Virus record (IMG/VR): IMGVR_UViG_3300020455_000035
Location: 1-40,084 of that record
Length of the DNA: 40,084 nt
Strand: one strand, 5' to 3'
Source: a virus
The notes under the pieces are model-generated. The model had not been told where the DNA came from. It did not search any database and was given only the letters and a program-made list of their open reading frames with translations. Position numbers and translations under genes: made by a program. Shown in pieces: positions 11,344-18,800 of the stretch (positions are counted from its first letter, which is position 1; the number at the start of each line of letters is the position of its first letter).

Positions 11344-11349
11344 TATAAT
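11344..11349 (+). promoter_or_regulatory. TATAAT six bases before an ATG
   Basis: TATAAT followed by AAGAGC and the ATG at 11356. The expected start coincides with the ATG, which would make the message leaderless. No -35 found. Confidence 0.5.
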
Positions 11350-11355
11350 AAGAGC

Positions 11356-11619
11356 ATGAACAAAAACATCTTTCTCACAAACGAATCTGCTCGCCGTGAC
11401 CCTGTTGTACAGGCAGCAATGAAATCAATCCTCGCTCGCATGACACAAGAACATGACAGAGCGAGTGCAGGTATCGCACCTCACACAGTCGAAGTTTCAC
11501 CAGTCAACTTTTTACAAGATGTCATGGATGACTTAGGCGACCCTCAAATCAGAGACCGTGAGCGTGAGGAGTATTTTAGGAACGGTTGGGGCGACAGTCT
11601 CAACGGTTGCTGGATGTAA
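11356..11619 (+). CDS. hypothetical protein, possibly leaderless mRNA, 87 aa
   Basis: The ATG at 11356 is chosen; the frame opens at 11260 but that is inside the upstream gene and before the -10. Polar, with a basic-acidic N-terminus (MNKNIFLTNESARRDPVV), a central helix, and a C-terminus rich in Arg/Glu and Trp (REREEYFRNGWGDSL). No domain recognised. Followed by the terminator at 11632. Last small gene before the late region. Confidence 0.72.
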   Translation: MNKNIFLTNESARRDPVVQAAMKSILARMTQEHDRASAGIAPHTVEVSPVNFLQDVMDDLGDPQIRDREREEYFRNGWGDSLNGCWM

Positions 11620-11631
11620 CAATTATAACAC

Positions 11632-11659
11632 ACCCTGTCCGAAAGACAGGGTTTTTTTA
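11632..11659 (+). terminator. strong intrinsic terminator
   Basis: ACCCTGTC (11632-11639), loop CGAAA, GACAGGGT (11645-11652), then six more Ts. It separates the early-type gene region from the late operon. Confidence 0.9.
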
Positions 11660-11733
11660 TGATCCCCCGACCGATGGGGTCGCCGAGCGAAAAACGTGGA
11701 ACCTTTGTAACCTACAAACGTTTCCCAGAGCGT

Positions 11734-11741
11734 GATAAATA
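11734..11741 (+). promoter_or_regulatory. T4-type late promoter box GATAAATA
   Basis: NATAAATA 85 bases before the gene at 11819 and downstream of the terminator at 11632; likely the entry to the late structural operon. In the leader, TTTCAAAA (11759-11766) and TTTTGAAA (11773-11780) form a hairpin around CCTTGA. Confidence 0.6.
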
Positions 11742-11818
11742 TAATTACGAAATTCATATTTCAAAACCTTGATTTTGAAAAAAATTTTCCAGCAAAAAAT
11801 TCGCCGAAAAAGTTTATC

Positions 11819-12004
11819 ATGGCATATAGAGAGTTAAGTAAAGCAGAGAAGGTTGCGAGGTGGTTTAACCAACGAAGGATCGGAACTGCTATGCTGCATA
11901 AGAAGAGTATCCGATGGTTCCAAAAGAAAACTGGGTTATCGAATTACCAAATACAGTGGTTAAGTTTCGCTGAGGGTGTTATACTAACAATAATCATACT
12001 TTAA
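11819..12004 (+). CDS. conserved small protein with C-terminal membrane segment, 61 aa
   Basis: The ATG at 11819 is preferred to a GTG at 11732, which lies in the late promoter. Basic helical body (AYRELSKAEKVARWFNQRR; HKKSIRWFQKKTGL) and a hydrophobic end (LSFAEGVILTIIIL), suggesting tail-anchoring in a membrane or a hydrophobic interface. I recall near-identical proteins in cyanophages, uncharacterised. First gene of the late operon. Confidence 0.78.
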   Translation: MAYRELSKAEKVARWFNQRRIGTAMLHKKSIRWFQKKTGLSNYQIQWLSFAEGVILTIIIL

Positions 12005-12007
12005 AAA

Positions 12008-12241
12008 ATGGCAGAAGTTACTACAAGTGAGATTCTAATGCAGATGATGCAACTGCAAAATAGAGTCAATGATGTCGAAAGACAACTAGATCGCCGTTTG
12101 AGTGTTCTAGAGAAACGTTTCGAACAATTCGAATTAGACTCTAGGTTCAAACAGGATCCTATAAATGACCCCCTTGCAGACTTGCCAGGTATGTCAGGAG
12201 GTAAACCAGTGTCAAGTTTCGGCAAAGGAATGGGATTATGA
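12008..12241 (+). CDS. coiled-coil protein, 77 aa
   Basis: Residues 5-46 form a long heptad helix (EILMQMMQLQNRVNDVERQL, then SVLEKRFEQFEL), followed by a flexible Gly/Pro/Ser tail. It probably oligomerises. Three-base gap from the gene before, ATGA overlap with the next. In a late operon with a spike-tip protein, a structural or assembly role is likely but unproven. Confidence 0.75.
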   Translation: MAEVTTSEILMQMMQLQNRVNDVERQLDRRLSVLEKRFEQFELDSRFKQDPINDPLADLPGMSGGKPVSSFGKGMGL

Positions 12242-12510
12242 CCAAAGAACAACTAAACTACTATGAAAAGGCGTTAGCAGATTTCGACAACTTTTGTGAT
12301 GAATTTGAAAACGCAGCAAACAAACGATTTCAAGGAATAGATGATGACAGTAGACAACCACTCACTAACGAACAGGTACAACGAGCAACTCCAGACGCTG
12401 TACAAGAGATTGAACAGCTTGGAGGAGACGGTGAAGAGTTTAGAACACCTTCAATTGATGTACAAGCCACCTCACTCGGAGGAATACTTGACGTTAGCGA
12501 AGACTCTTGA
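12238..12510 (+). CDS. hypothetical acidic protein, 90 aa
   Basis: AAAGGA eight bases upstream and ATGA overlap support the start. Acidic; residues 5-35 are helical, residues 40-90 carry Gln, Glu and Gly with low complexity (EIEQLGGDGEEF; SLGGILDVSEDS). In its 3' half another frame (12341-12559) is open over 170 bases. A/T-ending codons here fit the rest of the phage better than the other frame does. Confidence 0.72.
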   Translation: MTKEQLNYYEKALADFDNFCDEFENAANKRFQGIDDDSRQPLTNEQVQRATPDAVQEIEQLGGDGEEFRTPSIDVQATSLGGILDVSEDS

Positions 12511-12559
12511 TGACATATATGAGAAGATTGATATTTTAGGACGCTATACAGGTGGATGA
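12341..12559 (+). CDS. overlapping-frame coiled-coil protein, 72 aa
   Basis: The ATG pair at 12341/12344 has AAGGA at 12332-12336. The product is strikingly protein-like: NRYNEQLQTLYKRLNSLEET is heptad-patterned, then LAKTLDDIYEKIDILG. It shares 170 bases with the gene at 12238 in another frame and its stop overlaps the next GTG start, as expected in a coupled operon. A shorter form from the ATG at 12458 (33 aa) is the alternative. GC-rich third positions in the shared part argue it arose over an older frame. Confidence 0.52.
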   Translation: MMTVDNHSLTNRYNEQLQTLYKRLNSLEETVKSLEHLQLMYKPPHSEEYLTLAKTLDDIYEKIDILGRYTGG

Positions 12560-12689
12560 AGAAAAGTATAAAGAGATCATGATGATACATGATATTATAT
12601 CGATAAACACTCTACATCTTTCTATGGGTGAGTTTATCGATAGTGTACAGATAGCATTGGAGAATAAAGATGCCAGCAGCAGCGACTAA
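12552..12689 (+). CDS. small protein with GTG start, 45 aa
   Basis: A stop lies 18 bases upstream in frame and the GTG at 12552 is the first usable start; AGGA lies about ten bases before it. It overlaps the stop of 12341-12559 and the start of the PAAR gene by 20 bases. Helical, Ile/Met-rich (YKEIMMIHDIISINTLHLS; FIDSVQIALENKD). ATGs at 12579/12582 are alternative starts. Confidence 0.55.
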   Translation: MDEEKYKEIMMIHDIISINTLHLSMGEFIDSVQIALENKDASSSD

Positions 12690-12975
12690 AGGAAGTGAAG
12701 TAACTACTGGACATGGGTGTGATGCAACCACCACTATCCTAGATGGTGAGTCTTCTGTGCAGATTGGTGGTCAGGACGCTGCTGTCGTAGGTTCGAACCT
12801 GACTACACATAATGCACCAGCAGGTGATAAGTGTTTGCCACATGCTACGAAAGTAACAGAAGGATCCTCAAGTGTCGAGGTGAATGGGAAAGCACTTGCC
12901 AGAGTTGGTGATGGTATATCATGCAGTGCTGGTGGCAAGGTCAATTCAGGCGATACCAGTGTTATTGCAGGATGA
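12670..12975 (+). CDS. PAAR-motif spike tip protein (gp5.4-like)
   Basis: 101 residues of Gly/Ser/Thr-rich repeats with the PAAR family pattern: GHGC (14-17), H47, C55-x2-H58 and C85, candidate zinc ligands at the apex. PAAR proteins form a sharp cone that caps the central spike of contractile tails (T4 gp5.4) and help pierce the host envelope. Ribosome site GGAGA six bases upstream. Its place ahead of gp25 and gp6 fits baseplate assembly. Single-domain, so no effector is attached. Strong family call; the exact zinc ligands are inferred. Confidence 0.92.
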   Translation: MPAAATKGSEVTTGHGCDATTTILDGESSVQIGGQDAAVVGSNLTTHNAPAGDKCLPHATKVTEGSSSVEVNGKALARVGDGISCSAGGKVNSGDTSVIAG

Positions 12976-12984
12976 AGAATCTTG

Positions 12985-12993
12985 TGTTATAAT
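12985..12993 (+). promoter_or_regulatory. extended -10 promoter
   Basis: TGTTATAAT: TATAAT at 12988-12993 with TGn upstream, 21 bases before the ATG at 13015. An early-type promoter inside the late region. Confidence 0.5.
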
Positions 12994-13014
12994 TATGATA
13001 GTTTATTTTAGTTT

Positions 13015-13164
13015 ATGGCAATCCGTAAAAATATAAGTGGTGGTCTCGTTACGATTGAGGCAAAACCTAAAAAGTCTCGTCAAGGTGCTGGTCAGCATAC
13101 TAAGTATTCTGCTACCAGTAGAAACAAGGCTAAGAAGCGTTATAGAGGACAGGGGAGAACCTAA
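13015..13164 (+). CDS. small basic protein, 49 aa
   Basis: MAIRKNISGGLVTIEAKPKK followed by SRQGAGQHTKYSATSRNKAK and a basic end KKRYRGQGRT. Highly basic, without hydrophobic core, so probably nucleic-acid binding or ribosome-associated in behaviour. I recall this type in cyanophages. The stop shares a base with the next ATG (TAATG). Confidence 0.75.
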   Translation: MAIRKNISGGLVTIEAKPKKSRQGAGQHTKYSATSRNKAKKRYRGQGRT

Positions 13165-13313
13165 TGAGTGAAGATTTTTCTCGCATTGCTAATTCTCTTG
13201 AACGAATTGCTAATGCTTTAGAACATTTGCATATCGAGAAGATCGATCATGCACATATAGATGACATTGGTGAGATACATGGTGATGTAGTAACTCATCC
13301 AAAACAGTTCTGA
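13164..13313 (+). CDS. small coiled-coil protein, 49 aa
   Basis: Strong ribosome site GGGGAGA five bases before the ATG, itself overlapping the previous stop. A duplicated helix repeat is visible: SRIANSLERIANALEHLHIE, followed by a His/Asp-rich tail (KIDHAHIDDIGEIHGD). Probably oligomeric. Function unknown. Confidence 0.72.
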   Translation: MSEDFSRIANSLERIANALEHLHIEKIDHAHIDDIGEIHGDVVTHPKQF

Positions 13314-13357
13314 CCCGAACGCCGACCCCCCATCGCCGAATCTCCGAGTGATACATT

Positions 13358-13654
13358 ATGACATATCAAGCATTACCGAAATTCCTACATGTAAAAGATA
13401 GTCCTATAGCAGGTCAAGGTCTTTTTGCATTGGAGGATATTCCAGATGATGTTTATCTGGGTATATCCCACGTAGTAGTGGATGATACGATTATGAGGAC
13501 ACCTTTGGGTGGATTTGTAAATCATTCATATGAACCTAATTGTGTTAAAGACTTCGAGACTGAGGAGTGGGGGCAAATATATCATATGAGGACTATTAGA
13601 GCTATTAAGAAGGGAGAAGAGTTATTTTTGAATTATACGTTTTATAGCGTCTAA
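13358..13654 (+). CDS. SET-domain protein (putative lysine methyltransferase), 98 aa
   Basis: All core SET motifs are present in a minimal domain: GQGLFALEDIP (19-29) at the AdoMet-binding N-terminal part, FVNHSYEPNC (53-62) forming the pseudoknot NHSxxPN, and GEELFLNYTFY (86-96) with the catalytic Tyr of ELxxxY. SET enzymes methylate protein lysines with AdoMet. No substrate domain is attached, and the usual post-SET Cys cluster is missing. It lies just before gp25, so either a structural protein or a host protein could be the target. Domain identity is strong; activity and substrate unknown. Confidence 0.88.
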   Translation: MTYQALPKFLHVKDSPIAGQGLFALEDIPDDVYLGISHVVVDDTIMRTPLGGFVNHSYEPNCVKDFETEEWGQIYHMRTIRAIKKGEELFLNYTFYSV

Positions 13655-13681
13655 ATAAGTAGGAATATTCTTTCTACTTGT

Positions 13682-14077
13682 GTGGCGAAGTTAACGCAGT
13701 CCTTCAAGGATTTATCTTTAGCTTTTAAAAAGCACCCTGTAACTGACGATGTAGTAGTTACAAAGGATAGTGCTGCGATTAAGCAGTCTATAACGACATT
13801 ATTATTAACCGACAGAGGCGAAAGACTGTTTCAACCCGATTTGGGTAGCAGTCTTCGCCGTTTTTTGTTTGAACCGCTAGATTTTGCTACAGCAGGACTG
13901 ATAACAACATCAATTAGGCAATGTCTTGGTAGATTTGAACCAAGAATTAGGATTAGTTCTTGTAGAGCAATACCTAATGATGCTGAAAATGGATTTGATG
14001 TTGAATTAACCTATAAAATTATTGGAACTTCGATTCCACCAGTCACAGTAGACTTCTTTCTAGCTAGAACGAGATAA
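13682..14077 (+). CDS. 25: baseplate wedge protein gp25
   Basis: 131 residues with the T4 gp25/GPW lysozyme-like wedge fold: RGERLFQPDLGSSLRRFLFE (residues 45-64) carries the conserved ERxxxPxxG segment typical of the family. gp25 joins the baseplate wedges to the tail sheath and starts sheath assembly. The start is GTG at 13682; the resulting MAKLTQSFKDLSLAFKKHP matches the usual N-terminus of cyanophage gp25. The stop shares a base with gp6. No good ribosome site is visible. Confidence 0.93.
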   Translation: MAKLTQSFKDLSLAFKKHPVTDDVVVTKDSAAIKQSITTLLLTDRGERLFQPDLGSSLRRFLFEPLDFATAGLITTSIRQCLGRFEPRIRISSCRAIPNDAENGFDVELTYKIIGTSIPPVTVDFFLARTR

Positions 14078-15882
14078 TGCCATACACACAGTTAAACAAT
14101 TTAGACTTTGTTGATATAAAAACTGCACTCAAAGATTACATGAGGGCAGAGACAGATTTTACTGATTATGATTTTGAAGGATCTGCACTAAGTCAACTAC
14201 TAGACGTACTTGCCTATAATACGTACTATACAGCGTTCAATACCAATATGGTAGTGAATGAACTGTTCTTGGATTCTGCGTCTCTGAGAGACAATGTGGT
14301 GTCTCTGGCGAAACAGTTAGGTTATACTCCAAAGTCAATTACTGCTGCAAAGTCTAATCTTAGTTTTAATGTCAATATTCCTAATAATGCACCTGATTCT
14401 GTTACTTTGAAAAAGGGTAGTGGATTTTTAACAAATTTAGATGAGACTAGTTATCAGTTTGTTGCTACAAAGGACTACAGAGCAGAGGTAGCAAATAACG
14501 TTGCTGTGTTTGAAGATGTTGAATTAGTAGAGGGTACTCTTCTTAATACTATAACAACATATAATAGTGCTGTTAAGGGTCAGAGATTTTTAATTGAAAA
14601 CTCTAATGTAGATATCAATACACTCACTATTAGAATATTTGATAATAGTAATACTAGTATTTCTACTGAGTTTAAGAAAGCAGATAATATTTTAGATCCA
14701 ACTATTGATAGTAATTCTAAAATTTACTTTGTGAATGAGATTGAAGATGAGAACTATGAAGTAATATTTGGTGATGGTATCTTAGGTGAAAAACTTAATA
14801 ATGGTAATGTAATTGAAATGTCTTATGTGGTTACTCACGGCAAAGATGTCAATGGTGCTAAGGCATTTACATTTGGTGGTGTATTGTCAGACGGTACTAT
14901 TAATATAAATGTTCCGTATAGTGTAAAGAACATAACTACATTACAAAAAGCATATGGCGGTGAAGATATAGAGAGTATCTCTAAAATCAAGTATCTAGCA
15001 CCCAAGTTTTTCTCTTCACAGAACAGAGCAGTGACTAGTTCTGACTATGAAGTTATTGCACGTAATGTATACCCTGCTATCAGTGATATTATTGTGTTTG
15101 GTGGTGAAGAGCAAGTACCACCCGACTATGGTAAGGTGTTTCTCTCAATTAAACCATCTGATGCTTCATTCCTATCTGCTTATACAAAGAAACAGATACA
15201 GGAAGACCTGAAGAAGTATTCTGTAGGATCTGTGAGACCTGTATTGGTGGATCCATCTATTCTATATGTTGAAATGGATTCGAAAATCAATTTCGATGGT
15301 ACTCTAACAGAATTACTTCCGCAACAAATAGCATCTAATGGTGCTAAGGCGATACTTGAATATTTGAAGACTTCTCAGACTGAAAAGTTCAATGGTAAGT
15401 TCAGATATTCGAAATTCATTAGTGTCATTGACGAATCAGATAGAGCAATCAAATCTAACCTAACCTCAATCACACTAAGGAAAGATTTCTATGCACAGTT
15501 GAATTCATCTTCCTTCTACGAGATATGTTATCAGAATGCATTCGAGATTGAATGTGATGAACCAGTTGTATCATCTACAGGTTTCATAACACTAGAATAC
15601 CCAAACTATACCACGTATCTAGAGGATAGATCTGGCAAAATAGTCCTATATAGACTAGATTCAGTAACAGGCGAAAAAATTGTCTTAAATGACTCTTTGG
15701 GTGACGTTGATTATGCTAAAGGTGAGATTATGTTGTATGATTTGACAATCATTCAAGGAAGTTTTTCAGATAATCGTATTGAACTGCGTGTAAAACCTGC
15801 ATCTAATGATGTCACTGTACTTAGAGAAGTATATCTTGACGTAGATGTAGCAAATAGTAAATTTACAGCGATTAAAGAGTAG
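14077..15882 (+). CDS. 6: baseplate wedge protein gp6
   Basis: 601 residues, close to T4 gp6 (660 aa). The N-terminus, with NNLDFVDIKTALKDYMRAET and FEGSALSQLLDVLAYNTYY (residues 6-50), is typical of gp6/baseplate J-like proteins; a second conserved segment, SSQNRAVTSSDYEVIARNVY (about 310-330), is the family's core. gp6 dimers form the inner ring of the wedge and connect neighbouring wedges. Overlaps gp25 and the next giant gene by one base each. Later residues (490-600) are beta-rich. Firm call. Confidence 0.94.
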   Translation: MPYTQLNNLDFVDIKTALKDYMRAETDFTDYDFEGSALSQLLDVLAYNTYYTAFNTNMVVNELFLDSASLRDNVVSLAKQLGYTPKSITAAKSNLSFNVNIPNNAPDSVTLKKGSGFLTNLDETSYQFVATKDYRAEVANNVAVFEDVELVEGTLLNTITTYNSAVKGQRFLIENSNVDINTLTIRIFDNSNTSISTEFKKADNILDPTIDSNSKIYFVNEIEDENYEVIFGDGILGEKLNNGNVIEMSYVVTHGKDVNGAKAFTFGGVLSDGTININVPYSVKNITTLQKAYGGEDIESISKIKYLAPKFFSSQNRAVTSSDYEVIARNVYPAISDIIVFGGEEQVPPDYGKVFLSIKPSDASFLSAYTKKQIQEDLKKYSVGSVRPVLVDPSILYVEMDSKINFDGTLTELLPQQIASNGAKAILEYLKTSQTEKFNGKFRYSKFISVIDESDRAIKSNLTSITLRKDFYAQLNSSSFYEICYQNAFEIECDEPVVSSTGFITLEYPNYTTYLEDRSGKIVLYRLDSVTGEKIVLNDSLGDVDYAKGEIMLYDLTIIQGSFSDNRIELRVKPASNDVTVLREVYLDVDVANSKFTAIKE

Positions 15883-18800
15883 TGCAACAGACTGCAAGGA
15901 AGACCTCACTATTAATAGAAAATCAACTCGCTGCTTTTATCGGTGAGGAGTATGAGCTGTTTGGTAAGTTCATACAAAAGTACTATGAACAGTTAGAGTT
16001 ACAAGGACAACCATTAGATATTGCGAATCATCTCGCAACATATCGTGATATCGATTTTTATGAGAAGAGTATCCTCAAACAGAGTGTACCATTAACCCAG
16101 TTCGCACAAGCAACGGATGTGTCACTAACTGTGGGGGACACCAGTGGATTCCCTGATAGTGGTTATTTGCACGTTGATGATGAGATATGTTTCTATAAGT
16201 CTAAATCAGCTACACAGTTCCTAGAGGTCAGTAGAGGAGTCTCAGGGAACACTGAGTTGGGAGATCTCTATAAGGAGTCTACATTCGTCACTACTAATGC
16301 AGCAGATCATCAAATTTCTGCAAAAGTACATAATATAAGCAATCTTTTTCTCTTTGCTCTAGTAAAGAGTTTTGAATCTCAGTATTTGCCTGATTTTCCA
16401 ACTGCGTTTCTTAATGATAGTGTTGATCAACGCAATTTGATCAAAAATATTGCAGATTTTTACAAATCTAAGGGTACTGCTCAATCAATCAAGTTTCTCT
16501 TCAAATGCTTGGTTAAAAATGATCCAGAACCTGAAGTAAAATATCCTAGAGAACAGACTCTTAAGTCATCTGAGTCTACTTGGATAAAAAATTATTCTCT
16601 TAAGGCAAAACTCCTTTCTGGTACTCCAGAGTCATTTATTGGAAAAAGCATCGTCCAAAACGTAGACGGGGCCTACGCTTCGGCGGTTATAGATAATGTA
16701 CTTTTCAATGGAACGTTTGATGGTGAGGATTTGTATGAATTGATCCTTGCTGAGGAAACAGTTAACGGAACGTTCTCATTATCATCAAAGACTACTCTTA
16801 CTACTGATATAGATTATCAGAGCACTTCTGTCGATGTATTCTCTACATTGGGGTGGAGTGACAAAGGAAAGTTCACTATTGGCAATGAAACCTTCACTTT
16901 TGATGAAAAGACTATAGATCAGTTCGTAATTAAGACTAGATCCGCATCTTCCTCACATTATGTTGGTGACTTAGTATATGACGCTGCGGAAGTTACTGTC
17001 GGTACGGACTCTGTATTGATTCTTGGAGTATTATACAATGCTTCTCCTACACACCCAAGTCCATATGCTAATGTTGGAGAGAAACTTGAGATATCTGATC
17101 CTGGTTTTGTTAATACTGACGTAAAGATTTTTGATTCATCTAATAATATCAGATGGGATCTAACTTCTATAAAAGCAATCTTTGAAGATGGTGATGATTA
17201 CTACATTGCGTCACCAAACAATCAGTTGCGTATTCTTCCTAAAGAACCTACGTTAACTACTGAAATCTATAAAACCAACAATAAAGATATTGGTATCTTC
17301 CTTGATGGTAGTATTGCTATGGGTGCAAGGCACACTGATAGTATACTCAATGGTGCAATTCAGAAAGTTGATGTTGATACTAGGGGTAGCGGATATGCTA
17401 AAGAACCATTTGTTCTTATAAACGACTCTCCTACCCTTGCAAGGGCAAAGTTAGCAGGTCAGGTAGTCGAATCAGTTATTATTGATACACCAATGCTGTA
17501 CACCTCTACACCCACTGTAGAGATCACTTCTGGTAGAGGTGCAGTAGTTACTCCAGTTATAACCAATGGTGCTATCACCAGTATTGTAGTAACGGATCCA
17601 GGTGAATATTACTCATCTCCACCTGTGGTTAGAATTTTAGATTTAGCAGGTAAGGGAAGATTTGCGGAATACACAACTGAAGTGTCTAATGATGGTGAAT
17701 TAACCGCATGTAACATAGTAACTGCTGGTAGTGGTTATAGTGCTGGTAATATACGTGTTGATATTATTGCTGTAGGATCTGGTGCTACTGCAACTGCTTC
17801 TATACGTTCTTGGACTAAAGACAGGTATAATTTAACTGGTACGGATCCTGTACCTGCTGCATACAGAGCAAATGATACTGGAGCGTCCCATTCGCCTCTC
17901 TTAGGGTACGCATATGATGGCAACCCCATTTATGGTGCTTATGGATACGGTGATCCTCTAGACGCTTCTAGTGCTGTTACACTGATGACTAGTAGTTACT
18001 CTTTACGCTCTGCTAGAAATCAAGGTCCAGCAAAATCAAAATATCCTCTAGGTACATTCTTCGAAGATTATGAATATACTCATAAGAGAGGAACTCTAGA
18101 TCACAATAATGGTAGGTTCTGTTTGACACCTGAGTATCCTAATGGTGTGTATGCGTATTTTGTTACTGTTGATGGTTCTACTCCAGTATTCCCATATATC
18201 TTAGGTGAGAATTATTATGGAGTACCTAGAGATTCAAATTACAATCAATCATTAACTCATAATGATGTACCAAAGTCATCAACTAGGTTAAGAACTACTG
18301 GTATTGCTAAGAATGGAGATAGAACAACTTTAATCGTTGATGAGATCAATACTGGTAGCATCTCTAGTGCAGAGGTTGTATCTAGTACCTCAACATTCTC
18401 AGTTGGGTCTACAGTTGAGATTAATAATGAAGGTACAGGTGGTCATGGTGTTACTGCTGAGGTTTCTTCTGTAGAAGGAAAGATAGTAGAATCTATTGAG
18501 TCACAAGAGACTCAAGGATTATTAATCAATCTATCCAATACAGCATATCTCTTTGATGGAGATACTATAACACAAACAAATACTGGTTCTACTGGTAAGA
18601 TTGTTGGTAATGTCTTTAGTGGTAGTACATTTACTCTTAGAGATGTAAATGGTGTCTTTACATCTACAGATCAATTATACTCTAATACTAAAGTTATAAC
18701 TTTAATACTTGATGAAAATTCATCTTATACCAAAGGAGCAAATCTAGCATACACAGATGGTGTTTCTACCACTATTGCTATTGGAGAAGTATTAGAGAGT

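Noticed and set aside
12790-12799. GGTTCGAACC, like a tRNA T-loop
   Set aside because: It lies inside the PAAR coding sequence and no acceptor or anticodon arms surround it.
13653-13660. AAATAAGT before gp25, resembling a late box
   Set aside because: Does not match NATAAATA; no confident late promoter for gp25 was found here.
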